Below are positions 42,123 through 50,978 of a stretch of 64,000 nucleotides of DNA, in pieces. This stretch comes from Propionicimonas sp. GTDB lineage: Bacteria > Actinomycetota > Actinomycetes > Propionibacteriales > Propionibacteriaceae. The position numbers and the translations under genes were made by a program. The DNA lies in NCBI RefSeq assembly GCF_029975155.1, contig NZ_JARKPQ010000242.1, forward strand, positions 1-64,000. The letters are read 5' to 3'. Within the stretch, counting starts at the first letter, position 1, and each line of letters opens with the position of its first letter. The notes under the pieces are model-generated. The model worked only from the letters and a program-made list of their open reading frames with translations. It was not told the origin of the DNA and ran no database searches.

Positions 42123-42910
42123 AGCCACTCCCTCGAGCCGCGGCCGAACCGGGCCGTGGCGGCCACCAACAGGGCGGCGAGCCCGATCAGCACGACCGAG
42201 AGCGCGATCGCCGTGTTGGTGTCGGACTCGCGCTGCAGGTAGATCTCCAGCGGCAGCGTCCGGGTGGTGCCCTGCAGCGAGCCGGCGAACGTGAGCGTGG
42301 CGCCGAACTCGCCGAGCGCCCGGGCGAACGCCAGCGCGGCCCCGGACGCGATCGCGGGTGCGACCAGCGGCAGGCTCACCCGGCGCAGCACCGTGGTCGG
42401 GCCCGCGCCGAGGGTGGCCGCGGCGATCGCGTACTCGTCCTGCGCGGAGCGCAGCGCCCCCTCCACCGACACCACCAGGTAGGGCATGGCGACGAAGGTC
42501 TGGGCGACGACCACCGCCGCGGTGGTGAACGCGAGGTCGATGCCGTTGGCCTCCAGCCAGGCGCCGAGCGGGGCGCGGCGGCCGAGCGCGACCAGCAGGG
42601 CGAGTCCGGCCACGACCGGTGGCAGCACCATCGGCACCGTCGCCAGCGTCCGGACGGCGGCGGCCCAGCGTCCGCGCGCCCGGGACAGCACGAGCGCCAA
42701 CGGCAGGCCGAGCACCAGCGCCACGAGCGTGGTCAGCGTGCACGTGCGCAGGCTCAGCAGCAGTGCGTCGATCGCCTCCGGGGCGGCGAGCAGCTCGGGC
42801 AGCCTCGCCCACGGGACGCGAGCCAGCATCGCCACCAGCGGCACCGCGAGGAAGACGGTCGCTGCCGCGGCGGGCAGGACCACCCACCGCGGCAGCGCCG
42901 GTCGAATCAC
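42119..42910 (-). CDS. modB: molybdate ABC transporter permease
   Basis: A 263-aa inner-membrane permease with about six helices. The EAA loop reads EYAIAAATLGAGPTTVLRRVSLP and is followed by LARALGEFGATLTF, quoted in part as RALGEFGATLTFAGS, the ModB fingerprint. TLPLEIYLQRESDT is also typical. It pairs with ModC. Ten bases separate it from modA. Confidence 0.96.
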   Translation of the reverse strand: MIRPALPRWVVLPAAAATVFLAVPLVAMLARVPWARLPELLAAPEAIDALLLSLRTCTLTTLVALVLGLPLALVLSRARGRWAAAVRTLATVPMVLPPVVAGLALLVALGRRAPLGAWLEANGIDLAFTTAAVVVAQTFVAMPYLVVSVEGALRSAQDEYAIAAATLGAGPTTVLRRVSLPLVAPAIASGAALAFARALGEFGATLTFAGSLQGTTRTLPLEIYLQRESDTNTAIALSVVLIGLAALLVAATARFGRGSREWL

Positions 42911-42920
42911 GCTTCGGAGC

Positions 42921-43676
42921 CTACTGGCCGAAGCCGGCGGCCTTCAGCACCTCCTGGCCGCGGCTGCCCTTGACCAGCTCGATGAACTGGCCAGCCAGCT
43001 CGGCCCGCTTCGCCGACTTCGGCACGCCGATCAGGTAGTCGTTGCGGGCGGAGTCCGCGTCCTTGATCGCGATGGTCTCCACCTTGTCGCCGGACGCCTT
43101 CGCGTCGGTCACGTAGACGATGCCCGCGTCAGCCTGGCCCGACTCCACCTTGGTGCGGACGTCGGTCACCTTCGATTCCTCGGAGACCGGCTTGAGCGTC
43201 ACGCCGAGCGCGGTGGCGAGCTTCTTCGTCGCCGAGCCGCAGGGCACGCCGTCCGCGCAGACGACGAGCTTCTTACCGTCCAGCGAGGAGTCCAGGCCGG
43301 TGATGCCCGCCGGGTTGCCCTTGGGCACGATCAACGTGAGCACGTTGCTGGTGAACTGGGCGGGCGTGCCCTCGATCAGGCCGGCCGCGACGGCCTTGTC
43401 CATGTTCGGCTTGTCCGCGGTCGCGAGCACGTCGACGGCAGCGCCGGAGCTGAGCTGGTCGATCAGCGTCGCGGAGCCGTCGAAGGAGAACTTCACCGTC
43501 ACGCCGGAGTGGCTCGACTCGAACTCCTTGCCGAGCTGGGTGAAGGTGTCCTTCAGCGACGCGGCGGCGAACACCACGACCTCGCCGGACTGGCCCGGTT
43601 GCGCTCCGGTCGTCGCCGAGGAACACCCTGCGAGGAGCAGGGTTGCGGCGAGGGCTGCGGCGAACTTCTTCGTCAT
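42921..43676 (-). CDS. modA: molybdate-binding lipoprotein
   Basis: A 251-aa periplasmic-type binding protein anchored by LAATLLLAGCSSA (lipobox LAGC, C about 18). VVVFAAASLKDTFTQLGKEF is the oxyanion-binding start of ModA, KFSFDGSATLIDQLSSGAAV the second, and DAGIVYVTDAKASGDKVETI the hinge return. VCADGVPCGSA contributes ligand contacts. Its ATG overlaps the regulator stop (ATGA), so the regulator and transporter genes are one unit. Confidence 0.96.
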   Translation of the reverse strand: MTKKFAAALAATLLLAGCSSATTGAQPGQSGEVVVFAAASLKDTFTQLGKEFESSHSGVTVKFSFDGSATLIDQLSSGAAVDVLATADKPNMDKAVAAGLIEGTPAQFTSNVLTLIVPKGNPAGITGLDSSLDGKKLVVCADGVPCGSATKKLATALGVTLKPVSEESKVTDVRTKVESGQADAGIVYVTDAKASGDKVETIAIKDADSARNDYLIGVPKSAKRAELAGQFIELVKGSRGQEVLKAAGFGQ

Positions 43677-44089
43677 CTACGTGCCTCCACGGTCACATTG
43701 GTTGCCTTGACGACGGCGGTTGCCACCGTCCCCGGTTCGAGGTTGAGTTCGCGGACCGCCTCCGTGGAGATCAGGGACACCACGCGGAACGGCCCGCACT
43801 GCAGCTCCACCTGCGACATGACCACGTCGGACGTGACCTTCGTGACCAGGCCGGTGAAGTGGTTGCGGGCGCTGCGCAGGCCGGCGCCGCCGTCGAGGGC
43901 GTCGAGCGCGGTGTCGTGCCCGGCCCGGGCGACGTCCGCGAGCTCCACCCCGTCCACGACCTGACGGTTGGAGCTGTCCAGGGTGGCCGTCAGCCGGCCG
44001 CCGTCGATCCACCGGCGCACGGTGTCGTCGCTCACGCCGAGGAGTGCCGCCGCCTCACTGATCCGCAATTGCATCATGAAAGGCACCAT
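43673..44089 (-). CDS. HTH-TOBE molybdate-responsive regulator
   Basis: A 138-aa protein with an N-terminal MerR/excisionase-like HTH (RISEAAALLGVSDDTVRRWI, then DGGRLTATLDSSNRQVVDG) and a C-terminal Mop/TOBE domain (ARNHFTGLVTKVTSDVVMSQ, then LNLEPGTVATAVVKATNVTV). The TOBE part probably binds molybdate or pterin and the HTH binds DNA. This is the short single-Mop regulator used in place of ModE in many actinomycetes. The start could be 44089 or the ATG at 44077; neither has a strong ribosome binding site. It heads modABC. Confidence 0.88.
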   Translation of the reverse strand: MVPFMMQLRISEAAALLGVSDDTVRRWIDGGRLTATLDSSNRQVVDGVELADVARAGHDTALDALDGGAGLRSARNHFTGLVTKVTSDVVMSQVELQCGPFRVVSLISTEAVRELNLEPGTVATAVVKATNVTVEARR

Positions 44090-44095
44090 AGCGCC

Positions 44096-44120
44096 GTTTT
44101 CACGGAGTTTTCGTGAAAAC
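44096..44120 (-). promoter_or_regulatory. perfect dyad, probable operator of the mod operon
   Basis: GTTTTCACG (44096-44104) and CGTGAAAAC (44112-44120) form a perfect 9-base inverted repeat with a 7-base spacer, ending seven bases upstream of the regulator's ATG at 44089. It is A/T-richer than its surroundings. A site for the HTH-TOBE protein to control its own operon is the simplest reading. Confidence 0.6.
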
Positions 44121-44177
44121 CCTCCGATGGACGTCTCCCGACCTGGGGACGGTTCTCATCTCGGTCCACCCCGGCGT

Positions 44178-44287
44178 GAACGGTAAGGGGACGGTTCCTT
44201 TACCGTTCACCACGTCTCGACGAGCTCGACGATCGGTGCGGGGAGGACGCGGCGGTGAACGGTAAGGGGACGGTTCCTTTACCGTTC
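44178..44287. repeat. two copies of the GAACGGTAA 31-mer
   Basis: The 31-base sequence found in the 36.8 kb palindrome occurs directly at 44178-44208 and 44257-44287. A TCTCGACGAGCTCGACGATCG element follows each copy. Positions 44121-44349 hold no gene. Confidence 0.85.
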
Positions 44288-44349
44288 ACCGCGTCTCGAT
44301 GAGCTCGACGATCGGTTGGGGAGGTGGACCGAGAAGGGAACCGTCCTGG

Positions 44350-45252
44350 TCAGCTCAGCGGGTAGGCGACGTAGGCGTAGCGGCGGGAGTCGGGAGCCCA
44401 GGACGGGACGTTGATCGTGCCCTGACCGCCGAACAGGTGGACGAGGTCGCGACCGGAGCCGGACACCGCACCGGCGTCGTCCAGTTCCAGCAGCCGGATC
44501 ACCACGTCCAGGTCGGCGGGATGGCCGAGAGTGCCGGGCGGGAAGCTGACGTACACGACCCGCGAGCCGTCGGGCGAGAGGTGCGGGAACCAGTTCACCC
44601 GCTCGTCGTGGGTGAGCTGTTCGACGTCCGACCCGTCGGGCCGCATCCGGAACAGCTGGGCGTGGCCCGGCTCGTGGGAGCCGCGCTCGGAGTTGAACCA
44701 CAGCCACTGACCGTCCGACGTGAACTCCGAGCCGTCGTCGGGGGCGTCGTCGTCGGTCAGCTGCGCGTCCGGTCCGCCGGCGGTCGGCACGGTGTAGATG
44801 TTGGTCCGAGCGCCGCCGTGCGGCAGCAGGTCCATGCCGATGTAGGCGAGCAGCCGGTCGTCCGGCGACACCCCGTGCAGGAAGTGGACGAAGTCCGGCC
44901 CGCGGTCGTTGGAGACCCGCCGGTGGGTTCGCGTGGCCAGGTCGACGGCGTGGAGGTGGCCGTCGAAGCCGGACACGTAGGCCGTGCGGCCGTCGGGGGA
45001 GAGCACGTGGTCGTTGTTCAGCAGCGGCAGTCCGGGCACCTCCAGCGGCTCCGGGTCACCGCCGGTCGCCGGCACCCGCTGCAGCAGCCCGTCCCCGTTG
45101 ACGAGCAGCCAGTCGCCGTCCGGCGTCCAGTTGGGCGCCTCGAAGAGCAGCGATTCCGACTCCGCGACCAGCGTGTCCGCGCCGGTGACGATGTCGTGGA
45201 CGAACAACTGCGCGCGCTGTCCGGGACGGAGCCTGCGGGCCTGCTGATGCAT
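44350..45252 (-). CDS. TolB-like beta-propeller (PD40 repeat) protein
   Basis: A 300-aa protein with CAGGAGGAAG before its ATG. Repeated blades read WTPDGDWLLVNGDG, LSPDGRTAYVSGFDG, VSPDDRLLAYIGMDL, FTSDGQWLWFNSERG, LSPDGSRVVYVSFPP and WAPDSRRYAYVAYP, a six-bladed PD40/WD40-type propeller. It has no signal peptide. Cytoplasmic propellers of this type next to glycosidases are often linked to oligosaccharide or uronide metabolism, but the substrate is not shown. It is divergent from the GH3 gene. Confidence 0.87.
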   Translation of the reverse strand: MHQQARRLRPGQRAQLFVHDIVTGADTLVAESESLLFEAPNWTPDGDWLLVNGDGLLQRVPATGGDPEPLEVPGLPLLNNDHVLSPDGRTAYVSGFDGHLHAVDLATRTHRRVSNDRGPDFVHFLHGVSPDDRLLAYIGMDLLPHGGARTNIYTVPTAGGPDAQLTDDDAPDDGSEFTSDGQWLWFNSERGSHEPGHAQLFRMRPDGSDVEQLTHDERVNWFPHLSPDGSRVVYVSFPPGTLGHPADLDVVIRLLELDDAGAVSGSGRDLVHLFGGQGTINVPSWAPDSRRYAYVAYPLS

Positions 45253-45317
45253 CGATCTTCCTCCTGCCGGAATCTCTTGTGGCAGTCTATGGGAGCGATC
45301 TCACAAAGGAGTGCGGA

Positions 45318-47582
45318 ATGCCCGGCTACCTCGACCCGACCCTGCCGACACAGGAACGGGTGGCCGATCTGCTCGGCCGGATGACCCTGCCGGAGAAGGT
45401 CGGCCAGTTGCTGCAGCTGGACGCCCAGGGCGACCTCGACGACCTGGTCACCGTCAAGAACGTCGGCTCGCTGCTGCACATCCCGCCGGACCGGATGGTC
45501 CGCGCGATCGAGCTCGCCGCCGCCACGCGTCTCGGCATCCCGCTGCTGCTCGCGGACGACTGCATCCACGGCCACTCGTTCTGGCCGGGCGCCACGATCT
45601 TCGGCACCCAGCTGGCGATGGCGTGCAGCTGGAACCCCGGCAACGCGCACCGTGCGGCCCGGATCACCGCGGTCGAGGCCACCAGCACCGGCTTCAGATG
45701 GACGTTCTCTCCCGTGCTGTGCATCGCCCGCGACCTGCGCTGGGGACGGGTGGACGAGACCTTCGGCGAGGACCCGTTCCTGATCGGCGAGTTCGCGTCC
45801 GCGATGGTCGCCGGCTACCAGGGCGACGGGCTGACCGACCCGACCGCGATGCTGGCCACGGCCAAGCACTTCGCCGGGTACTCCGAGACCCAGGGCGGCC
45901 GGGACGCCTCCGAGGCCGACATCTCCCGGCGCAAGCTCCGTTCGTGGTTCACCCCGCCGTTCGAGCGCGTGGCCCGCGAGGGTTGCCGGACGTTCATGAT
46001 CGGCTACCAGTCGATGGACGGTGTCCCGATCACGGCGAACTCCTGGCTGCTGAACGACGTGCTCAAGGACGAGTGGGGTTTCTCCGGCGTCCTCGTCACC
46101 GACTGGGACAACGTCGGCCGGATGGTCTGGGAGCAGAAGGTGTGCGCCGACCACGCCGAGGCCGCCGCCCGCGCGCTGAACGCCGGCAACGACCTGGTGA
46201 TGACCACCCCGCAGTTCTACGAGGGCGCGCAGGAGGCGGTGCGCCGCGGGCTGCTGACCGAGGCCACCATCGACGCCGCCGTCGCCCGCGTGCTCGCGCT
46301 GAAGTTCGACCTCGGCCTGTTCGAGGACCCCGGTGCGCCCGATCCCGAGCGGCAGCGCGCGGTGATCGGCTGCGCGGAGCACCGGCAGGCCAACCTCGAG
46401 ATCGCCCGGGAGTCGCTGGTGCTGCTGGCCAACAATCCCCCCGCGGGCCCGGGGCAGGCTCCGCTGCTGCCGCTGGCCGCCGCGGCCGGCACGATCGCCG
46501 TGATCGGGCCCAACGCGGACGCCGCCGGCACCCAGCTCGGCGACTGGGCGGGCGGCTCCGGTCAGTGTTCGTGGCTCGGTCCCGACTATGTGCCCGAGGA
46601 CGTCGTCACCGTGCTGGCCGGGTTGCGCGAGGTCGCGTCCGGCCACGGCTGGCAGGTGACCTACGCGCGGGGGTGCGGCATCGTCACGATGTCTCCGCAC
46701 CCGGACGGCCCGACGGGCCCGGACGGGCAGCCGCGGATGCCGCTGATCACCCCGGTGCCGCCGGACGAGGCCGACCTGGCGGAGGCGGTGGCCGCAGCCG
46801 AGGCGGCGGACGTGGTCGTGCTGGTGCTGGGTGACAACGTCCTGCTCACCGGCGAGGGACGTTCCACCGCCACTCTGGAACTGCAGGGCGGCCAACGGGA
46901 GCTGTGGCGCCGCGTGGCCGCGACCGGCACGCCGGTCGTGCTGGTGCTGGTGAACGGCAAGCCGCTGGTGCTCCCGCAGGACCTGCTCGCGCGGACGGCG
47001 GCGATCGTCGAGGCGTTCAACCCCGGCGCGATGGGCGGACGGGCGGTCGCCGAGCTGCTCTTCGGCGAGATCGAGCCGTCGGGACGCCTGCCGATCTCGT
47101 TCCCCGTCCATGTCGGGCAGCAGCCGACGTACTACAACGAGCTACGCGGTCAGCACGGCGACCGCTACGCCGACCTCACCCAGGAGCCGGCGTTCGCCTT
47201 CGGGTTCGGACTGTCGTACTCGCGTGTCGAGTACTCCGGGTTGCACATGGCCGAGCCCACGCTCCGGGTCGACGGGACGATCCGCGCCCGCGTCCGCGTG
47301 GCGAACACCGGCGATCGGCCGGTGACGGAGACCGTCCAGTGGTACCTGCGCGACCTCGTCACGTCGCTGACCTGGGCGGACAAGGAGCTGAAGGGCTATC
47401 GCCGGGTCGCGCTCGCCCCCGGAGAGGCCGCGGAGGTCTCGTTCGAGTTGCCGGCGGCGGCGTGCACGATCGTGGACGCGGACGCGCGCCGCGTGGCCGA
47501 GCCCGGGGACTTCGAACTGCTCGTCGGCCCGGACTCGCGGGACGACAGCCTGTTGGCGGCCCGGTTCACACTGGTCACATGA
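45318..47582 (+). CDS. glycoside hydrolase family 3, beta-glycosidase
   Basis: A 754-aa enzyme from the ATG at 45318 with AAAGGAG upstream. The N-terminal barrel has ATRLGIPLLLADDCIHGHSF, WGRVDETFGEDPFLIGEF, KHFAGYSETQGGRDASEADI and the nucleophile Asp in GVLVTDWDNVGRM. The second domain has VAVIGPNAD-type text and DVVVLVLGDNVLLTGEGRST, and a fibronectin-like C-terminal domain begins around residue 630. No signal peptide is present, so it acts in the cytoplasm, probably as beta-glucosidase or beta-xylosidase on imported oligosaccharides. Confidence 0.95.
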   Translation: MPGYLDPTLPTQERVADLLGRMTLPEKVGQLLQLDAQGDLDDLVTVKNVGSLLHIPPDRMVRAIELAAATRLGIPLLLADDCIHGHSFWPGATIFGTQLAMACSWNPGNAHRAARITAVEATSTGFRWTFSPVLCIARDLRWGRVDETFGEDPFLIGEFASAMVAGYQGDGLTDPTAMLATAKHFAGYSETQGGRDASEADISRRKLRSWFTPPFERVAREGCRTFMIGYQSMDGVPITANSWLLNDVLKDEWGFSGVLVTDWDNVGRMVWEQKVCADHAEAAARALNAGNDLVMTTPQFYEGAQEAVRRGLLTEATIDAAVARVLALKFDLGLFEDPGAPDPERQRAVIGCAEHRQANLEIARESLVLLANNPPAGPGQAPLLPLAAAAGTIAVIGPNADAAGTQLGDWAGGSGQCSWLGPDYVPEDVVTVLAGLREVASGHGWQVTYARGCGIVTMSPHPDGPTGPDGQPRMPLITPVPPDEADLAEAVAAAEAADVVVLVLGDNVLLTGEGRSTATLELQGGQRELWRRVAATGTPVVLVLVNGKPLVLPQDLLARTAAIVEAFNPGAMGGRAVAELLFGEIEPSGRLPISFPVHVGQQPTYYNELRGQHGDRYADLTQEPAFAFGFGLSYSRVEYSGLHMAEPTLRVDGTIRARVRVANTGDRPVTETVQWYLRDLVTSLTWADKELKGYRRVALAPGEAAEVSFELPAAACTIVDADARRVAEPGDFELLVGPDSRDDSLLAARFTLVT

Positions 47583-47672
47583 GCAGCAGGTTCGAAGATT
47601 TGCAAGGATGGACCCTGGCCTGCGGGCACGGGGCAGAACGTCGTCGAGCCCTGGAGAGTTGAGGAGAGCGTC

Positions 47673-47897
47673 ATGCCGAGTCTGGGCGGTTGGGAATGGG
47701 TCATCATCGCGGTGGTGGCGCTGGTGCTGTTCGGCGGGGCCAAGCTCGCCAATTTCGGCAAGAGCGCCGGTCAGGCCATCCGTGAGTTCAAGGAGGAGAC
47801 CAAGTCTCCGTCCGCCGTGGAGCCGCCGGCCGCGACGCCGCCGGCCGCCCCCCAGGCACAGCAGTCCCCCCAGGCCGAAGAAGGCCCCCGCGCCTGA
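47673..47897 (+). CDS. tatA: Sec-independent translocase protein TatA
   Basis: A 74-aa protein: one N-terminal transmembrane helix (WEWVIIAVVALVLFGGAKLA), the FG..KL hinge, then an amphipathic helix FGKSAGQAIREFKEETKSP and a Pro/Ala/Gln-rich tail. TatA forms the pore for folded twin-arginine proteins. TGAGGAGAG precedes the ATG. It stands alone between two glycosidase genes; the binding protein at 50979 has a twin-arginine leader. Confidence 0.93.
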   Translation: MPSLGGWEWVIIAVVALVLFGGAKLANFGKSAGQAIREFKEETKSPSAVEPPAATPPAAPQAQQSPQAEEGPRA

Positions 47898-47939
47898 GCG
47901 ACTCCTGCCCGCTCCCTACGGAGCGAGGGCACTCCGCAC

Positions 47940-48307
47940 AACCGTTCCCCGAGGAGCGAGCGCCAGCGAGTGTCACGAAGGGGTGTGGCCAGTTGGAGGC
48001 CCTTCTGATGCTGCCGGGCTCGTTCCTCGCCCGGTAGCTCTACAGGGATCGTTGGGGTGAGGAGCGAGTGTCACGAAGGGCTCGCGCGGGTGGGGTGAGC
48101 CGGCCACGGCCTTGAAACGATATTCCCCAAAGGCATACCCGGGGGCGTTAGGTCTCGGACTGATAACGAATCGGCCACGGCTCTGCAAACTCTGATGAGA
48201 GCGTTTGCGGTCGATGCTAGCCTTCCGCTGAACGCGATGAGAGCGCGGTCATCGATGACCTCTCCCAACGTCGGAGAGGCATCACGCACAAGGGTCAAGG
48301 AGGACTC
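47940..48307. promoter_or_regulatory. repeats and possible operator ahead of GH2 gene
   Basis: TGAGGAGCGAGCG-type elements lie at about 47950-47982 and 48058-48080. Nearer the GH2 start, GCAAAC (48185-48190) and GTTTGC (48203-48208) form a dyad around TCTGATGAGAGC. GATGAGAGCG occurs at 48194 and again at 48236. These look like half-sites of a LacI-type sugar repressor, although no such regulator gene is present in the window. Confidence 0.4.
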
Positions 48308-50863
48308 GTGGAGCAGGGTTGGCTGGATCTGGCGACCGCACGCTGGACTGTTCGCGCAGACGCCTCCGCCTCAGGCTGGTCCGCGGTGCCCGAGGCGCTT
48401 CGTCCCCGACTGCTCGCCGGCATCCCTGCCACCGTCCCCGGCGTCGTGCACACCGATCTGCTGGCCGCCGGGCTGATCGACGATCCGTACCTCGGCACCG
48501 TCGAGGCCGACCAGCACTGGGTGGGCGAGCAGGCCTGGACGTATCGCGGCGAGTTCGACCTGGCCGCGGACGCCCCGGAACTCACCGAAGCCACCTGCGA
48601 CCTGCTCTGCGACGGCCTGGACACCGTCGCCGAGGTCTTCTGCAACGGCCACACCCTCGGCCGCTCGGTGAACATGCACCGCCGCAACGTCTTCTCCACG
48701 GCCGGACACCTCCATGAGGGCACCAACGCCATCGAGGTCACCTTCTCCCCGGTCGGCGAGCACGCCGCGGCCATGGCCGAGCAGGTCGGCGAGCGCGTCC
48801 ACGTCGAGCGCGATCCGTACAATCTCGTCCGCAAGATGGCCTGCAACTTCGGCTGGGACTGGGGTCCTCGGCTGGTCACGGCCGGCATCTGGAAGACGAT
48901 CGGCCTGCGCAGCTGGAGCCAGGCGCGGGTGACCGACGTGGGGGTCTTCGCGACCGCGAGCCAGAACGCCGCCGGCACCTGGGACGGCGAGCTGCGCGTG
49001 CACGTCCAGACCACGGGCAACCTGCGGTTCGCCTCGGTGACCGTCCGGCTGAAGGGGCACGGCGTCGCGGTGGAGGCCGGCCTCACGGCCGAGCACTGGA
49101 CCGAGGTCGTGATCCCGGTCAGCGGTGTGCGCCCGTGGTGGCCGCACTCGCTGGGCGAGCAGCCGCTGTACGACGTCGAGGTGGTCCTGCACAACGACGT
49201 CGCGGTGCTCGACCGCGTGCAGCGACGGACGGGCTTCCGCAGCGTCGAACTCGACACCACTCCCGACGCGGACGGCAACGGCGCCACCTTCGGCCTCAAG
49301 GTCAACGACGTGCTGCTGTTCGTCCGCGGCATGGACTGGATCCCCGACGACTGCTTCCCCAGCCGGATCACACCGGAGCGCTACCGCGAGCGGGTCCAGC
49401 AGGCAAAGGACGCCGGCGTCGACCTGCTGCGAATCTGGGGCGGCGGCATCTACGAGCAGGAGGGCTTCTACGCCGCCTGCGACGAACTGGGCGTCATGGT
49501 CTGGCAGGACTTCTGCCTCGCCTGCGCGGCCTATCCCGAGGAGGAGCCGTTCGCGACCGAGGTCGAGGCCGAGGCCCGCGACAATGTTGTCCGCCTGTCC
49601 GCGCATCCGTCCCTGGTGCTGTGGAACGGCAACAACGAGTGCATCTGGGGCTTCCACGACTGGCACTGGGCCGACCGGCTGGACGGGAAGAGCTGGGGCG
49701 CCGGCTACTACTACGAGCTGTTCCCGAGGATCCTCGCCGAGCTCGACCCGAGCCGTCCGTACTGGCCGGGCAGCCCGTCGTCCGGGTTCAACGACGTGCA
49801 CCCCAACGACCAGAACTACGGCTGCATGCACATCTGGGACGTGTGGAACGAGCGCGACTACACCGGCTACGACGACTACTCGCCCCGCTTCGTCTCCGAG
49901 TTCGGCTACCAGGGACCCGCCACCTGGGCCACCTGGGCACGGACGCTGGCTCCCGAGGACCGCAGCGCCACGTCGGCCGCGATGCTGGTCCACCAGAAGG
50001 CCGCCGGCGGCAACGCCAAGCTGAACCAGGGCATCGCCGGCCACCTGCCGGCCCCGGGCGAGGGCCCCGAGGACTTCGACGACTGGCTGTTCGCCATGCA
50101 GTTGCAGCAGGCCCGGGCGGTTCGTCACGGCATCGAGCGCTGGCGCTCGCTCCGCGGCCGCTGCCTCGGCTCGATCGTGTGGCAGCTCAACGACTGCTGG
50201 CCGGTCACCTCCTGGGCCGCGCTCGACCTCGGCACCAACGCCGCCGGTGAGCCCGTCGCCCGCCGCAAGCCGCTGTGGTACGCGATCCGTTCGGCCTACG
50301 CCGACCGCCTGGTCACCCTGCAGCGCGACGTGGACGGCTGGCGCGCGGTGCTCGTCAACGACGGGCGGGACGACTGGGTCGCCACCGGCACCGTCGAGCT
50401 GCGCACGCTCGCCGGCGAGGTGCTGTGGTCGCGTTCGCTCGCCCGGCTGGTGCCAGTGCGCTCGCGCGTGGACGTGCCGCTGGAGCCCGACACTCGCGGC
50501 GTCGCCGAGTCGGAGCTCGCCCTCGTGGTCGTGCTCAGCGACGCCGAGCGCGTGGTGAGACTGCTCGTCGAGGACGTGGCCGCGGCCATCCCCGTCCCCG
50601 ACTACGAGGCGGAGGTGACCCGCACCGACGGCGGCGTCACCGTCCAGGTGACGGCGCGCAGCTTCCTGCGCACGCTGTGCCTCTTCCCTGACCGGGTTGC
50701 CGAGGACTCCTTCCCCGACAGTCTCGGCATTGACCTGTTCCCCGGCGAGCGACACACGTTCACCGTCGCCGGAGCGGTCTCCGACGCGGCACTGGCGCGT
50801 CTCACCACCCGGCCGGCGCTGCGTTCACTCACCATTCCACTGACACCGAGTGAGGCCGTATGA
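48308..50863 (+). CDS. glycoside hydrolase family 2, beta-mannosidase type
   Basis: An 851-aa enzyme from a GTG with AAGGAGGA just upstream. It has an N-terminal sandwich domain (PGVVHTDLLAAGLIDDPYLG, then YRGEFDLAAD), a TIM barrel with VRGMDWIPDDCFPSRITPER and LLRIWGGGIYEQEGFYAACD, the acid/base Glu in LVLWNGNNECIWG and the nucleophile Glu in RFVSEFGYQG. ACNFGWDWGPRLVTAGIWK is the fingerprint of the beta-mannosidase branch of GH2. It has no signal peptide, so it should remove mannose from imported beta-mannosides or N-glycan cores. Confidence 0.95.
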   Translation: MEQGWLDLATARWTVRADASASGWSAVPEALRPRLLAGIPATVPGVVHTDLLAAGLIDDPYLGTVEADQHWVGEQAWTYRGEFDLAADAPELTEATCDLLCDGLDTVAEVFCNGHTLGRSVNMHRRNVFSTAGHLHEGTNAIEVTFSPVGEHAAAMAEQVGERVHVERDPYNLVRKMACNFGWDWGPRLVTAGIWKTIGLRSWSQARVTDVGVFATASQNAAGTWDGELRVHVQTTGNLRFASVTVRLKGHGVAVEAGLTAEHWTEVVIPVSGVRPWWPHSLGEQPLYDVEVVLHNDVAVLDRVQRRTGFRSVELDTTPDADGNGATFGLKVNDVLLFVRGMDWIPDDCFPSRITPERYRERVQQAKDAGVDLLRIWGGGIYEQEGFYAACDELGVMVWQDFCLACAAYPEEEPFATEVEAEARDNVVRLSAHPSLVLWNGNNECIWGFHDWHWADRLDGKSWGAGYYYELFPRILAELDPSRPYWPGSPSSGFNDVHPNDQNYGCMHIWDVWNERDYTGYDDYSPRFVSEFGYQGPATWATWARTLAPEDRSATSAAMLVHQKAAGGNAKLNQGIAGHLPAPGEGPEDFDDWLFAMQLQQARAVRHGIERWRSLRGRCLGSIVWQLNDCWPVTSWAALDLGTNAAGEPVARRKPLWYAIRSAYADRLVTLQRDVDGWRAVLVNDGRDDWVATGTVELRTLAGEVLWSRSLARLVPVRSRVDVPLEPDTRGVAESELALVVVLSDAERVVRLLVEDVAAAIPVPDYEAEVTRTDGGVTVQVTARSFLRTLCLFPDRVAEDSFPDSLGIDLFPGERHTFTVAGAVSDAALARLTTRPALRSLTIPLTPSEAV

Positions 50864-50978
50864 GGGTTCTCTGAATGTCGGCCTCCGGGCCGGGACGTGG
50901 CAGTTACCAGAACAGCAGTACCAACCCAAACAACACTCATTGAGGCCCACTGGCGGGCCGAACCAATGGAGGTAACAG

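Noticed and set aside
48371-50755. Long minus-strand frame opposite the GH2 gene
   Set aside because: Low-complexity shadow with no domain; GH2 motifs are clear on the plus strand.
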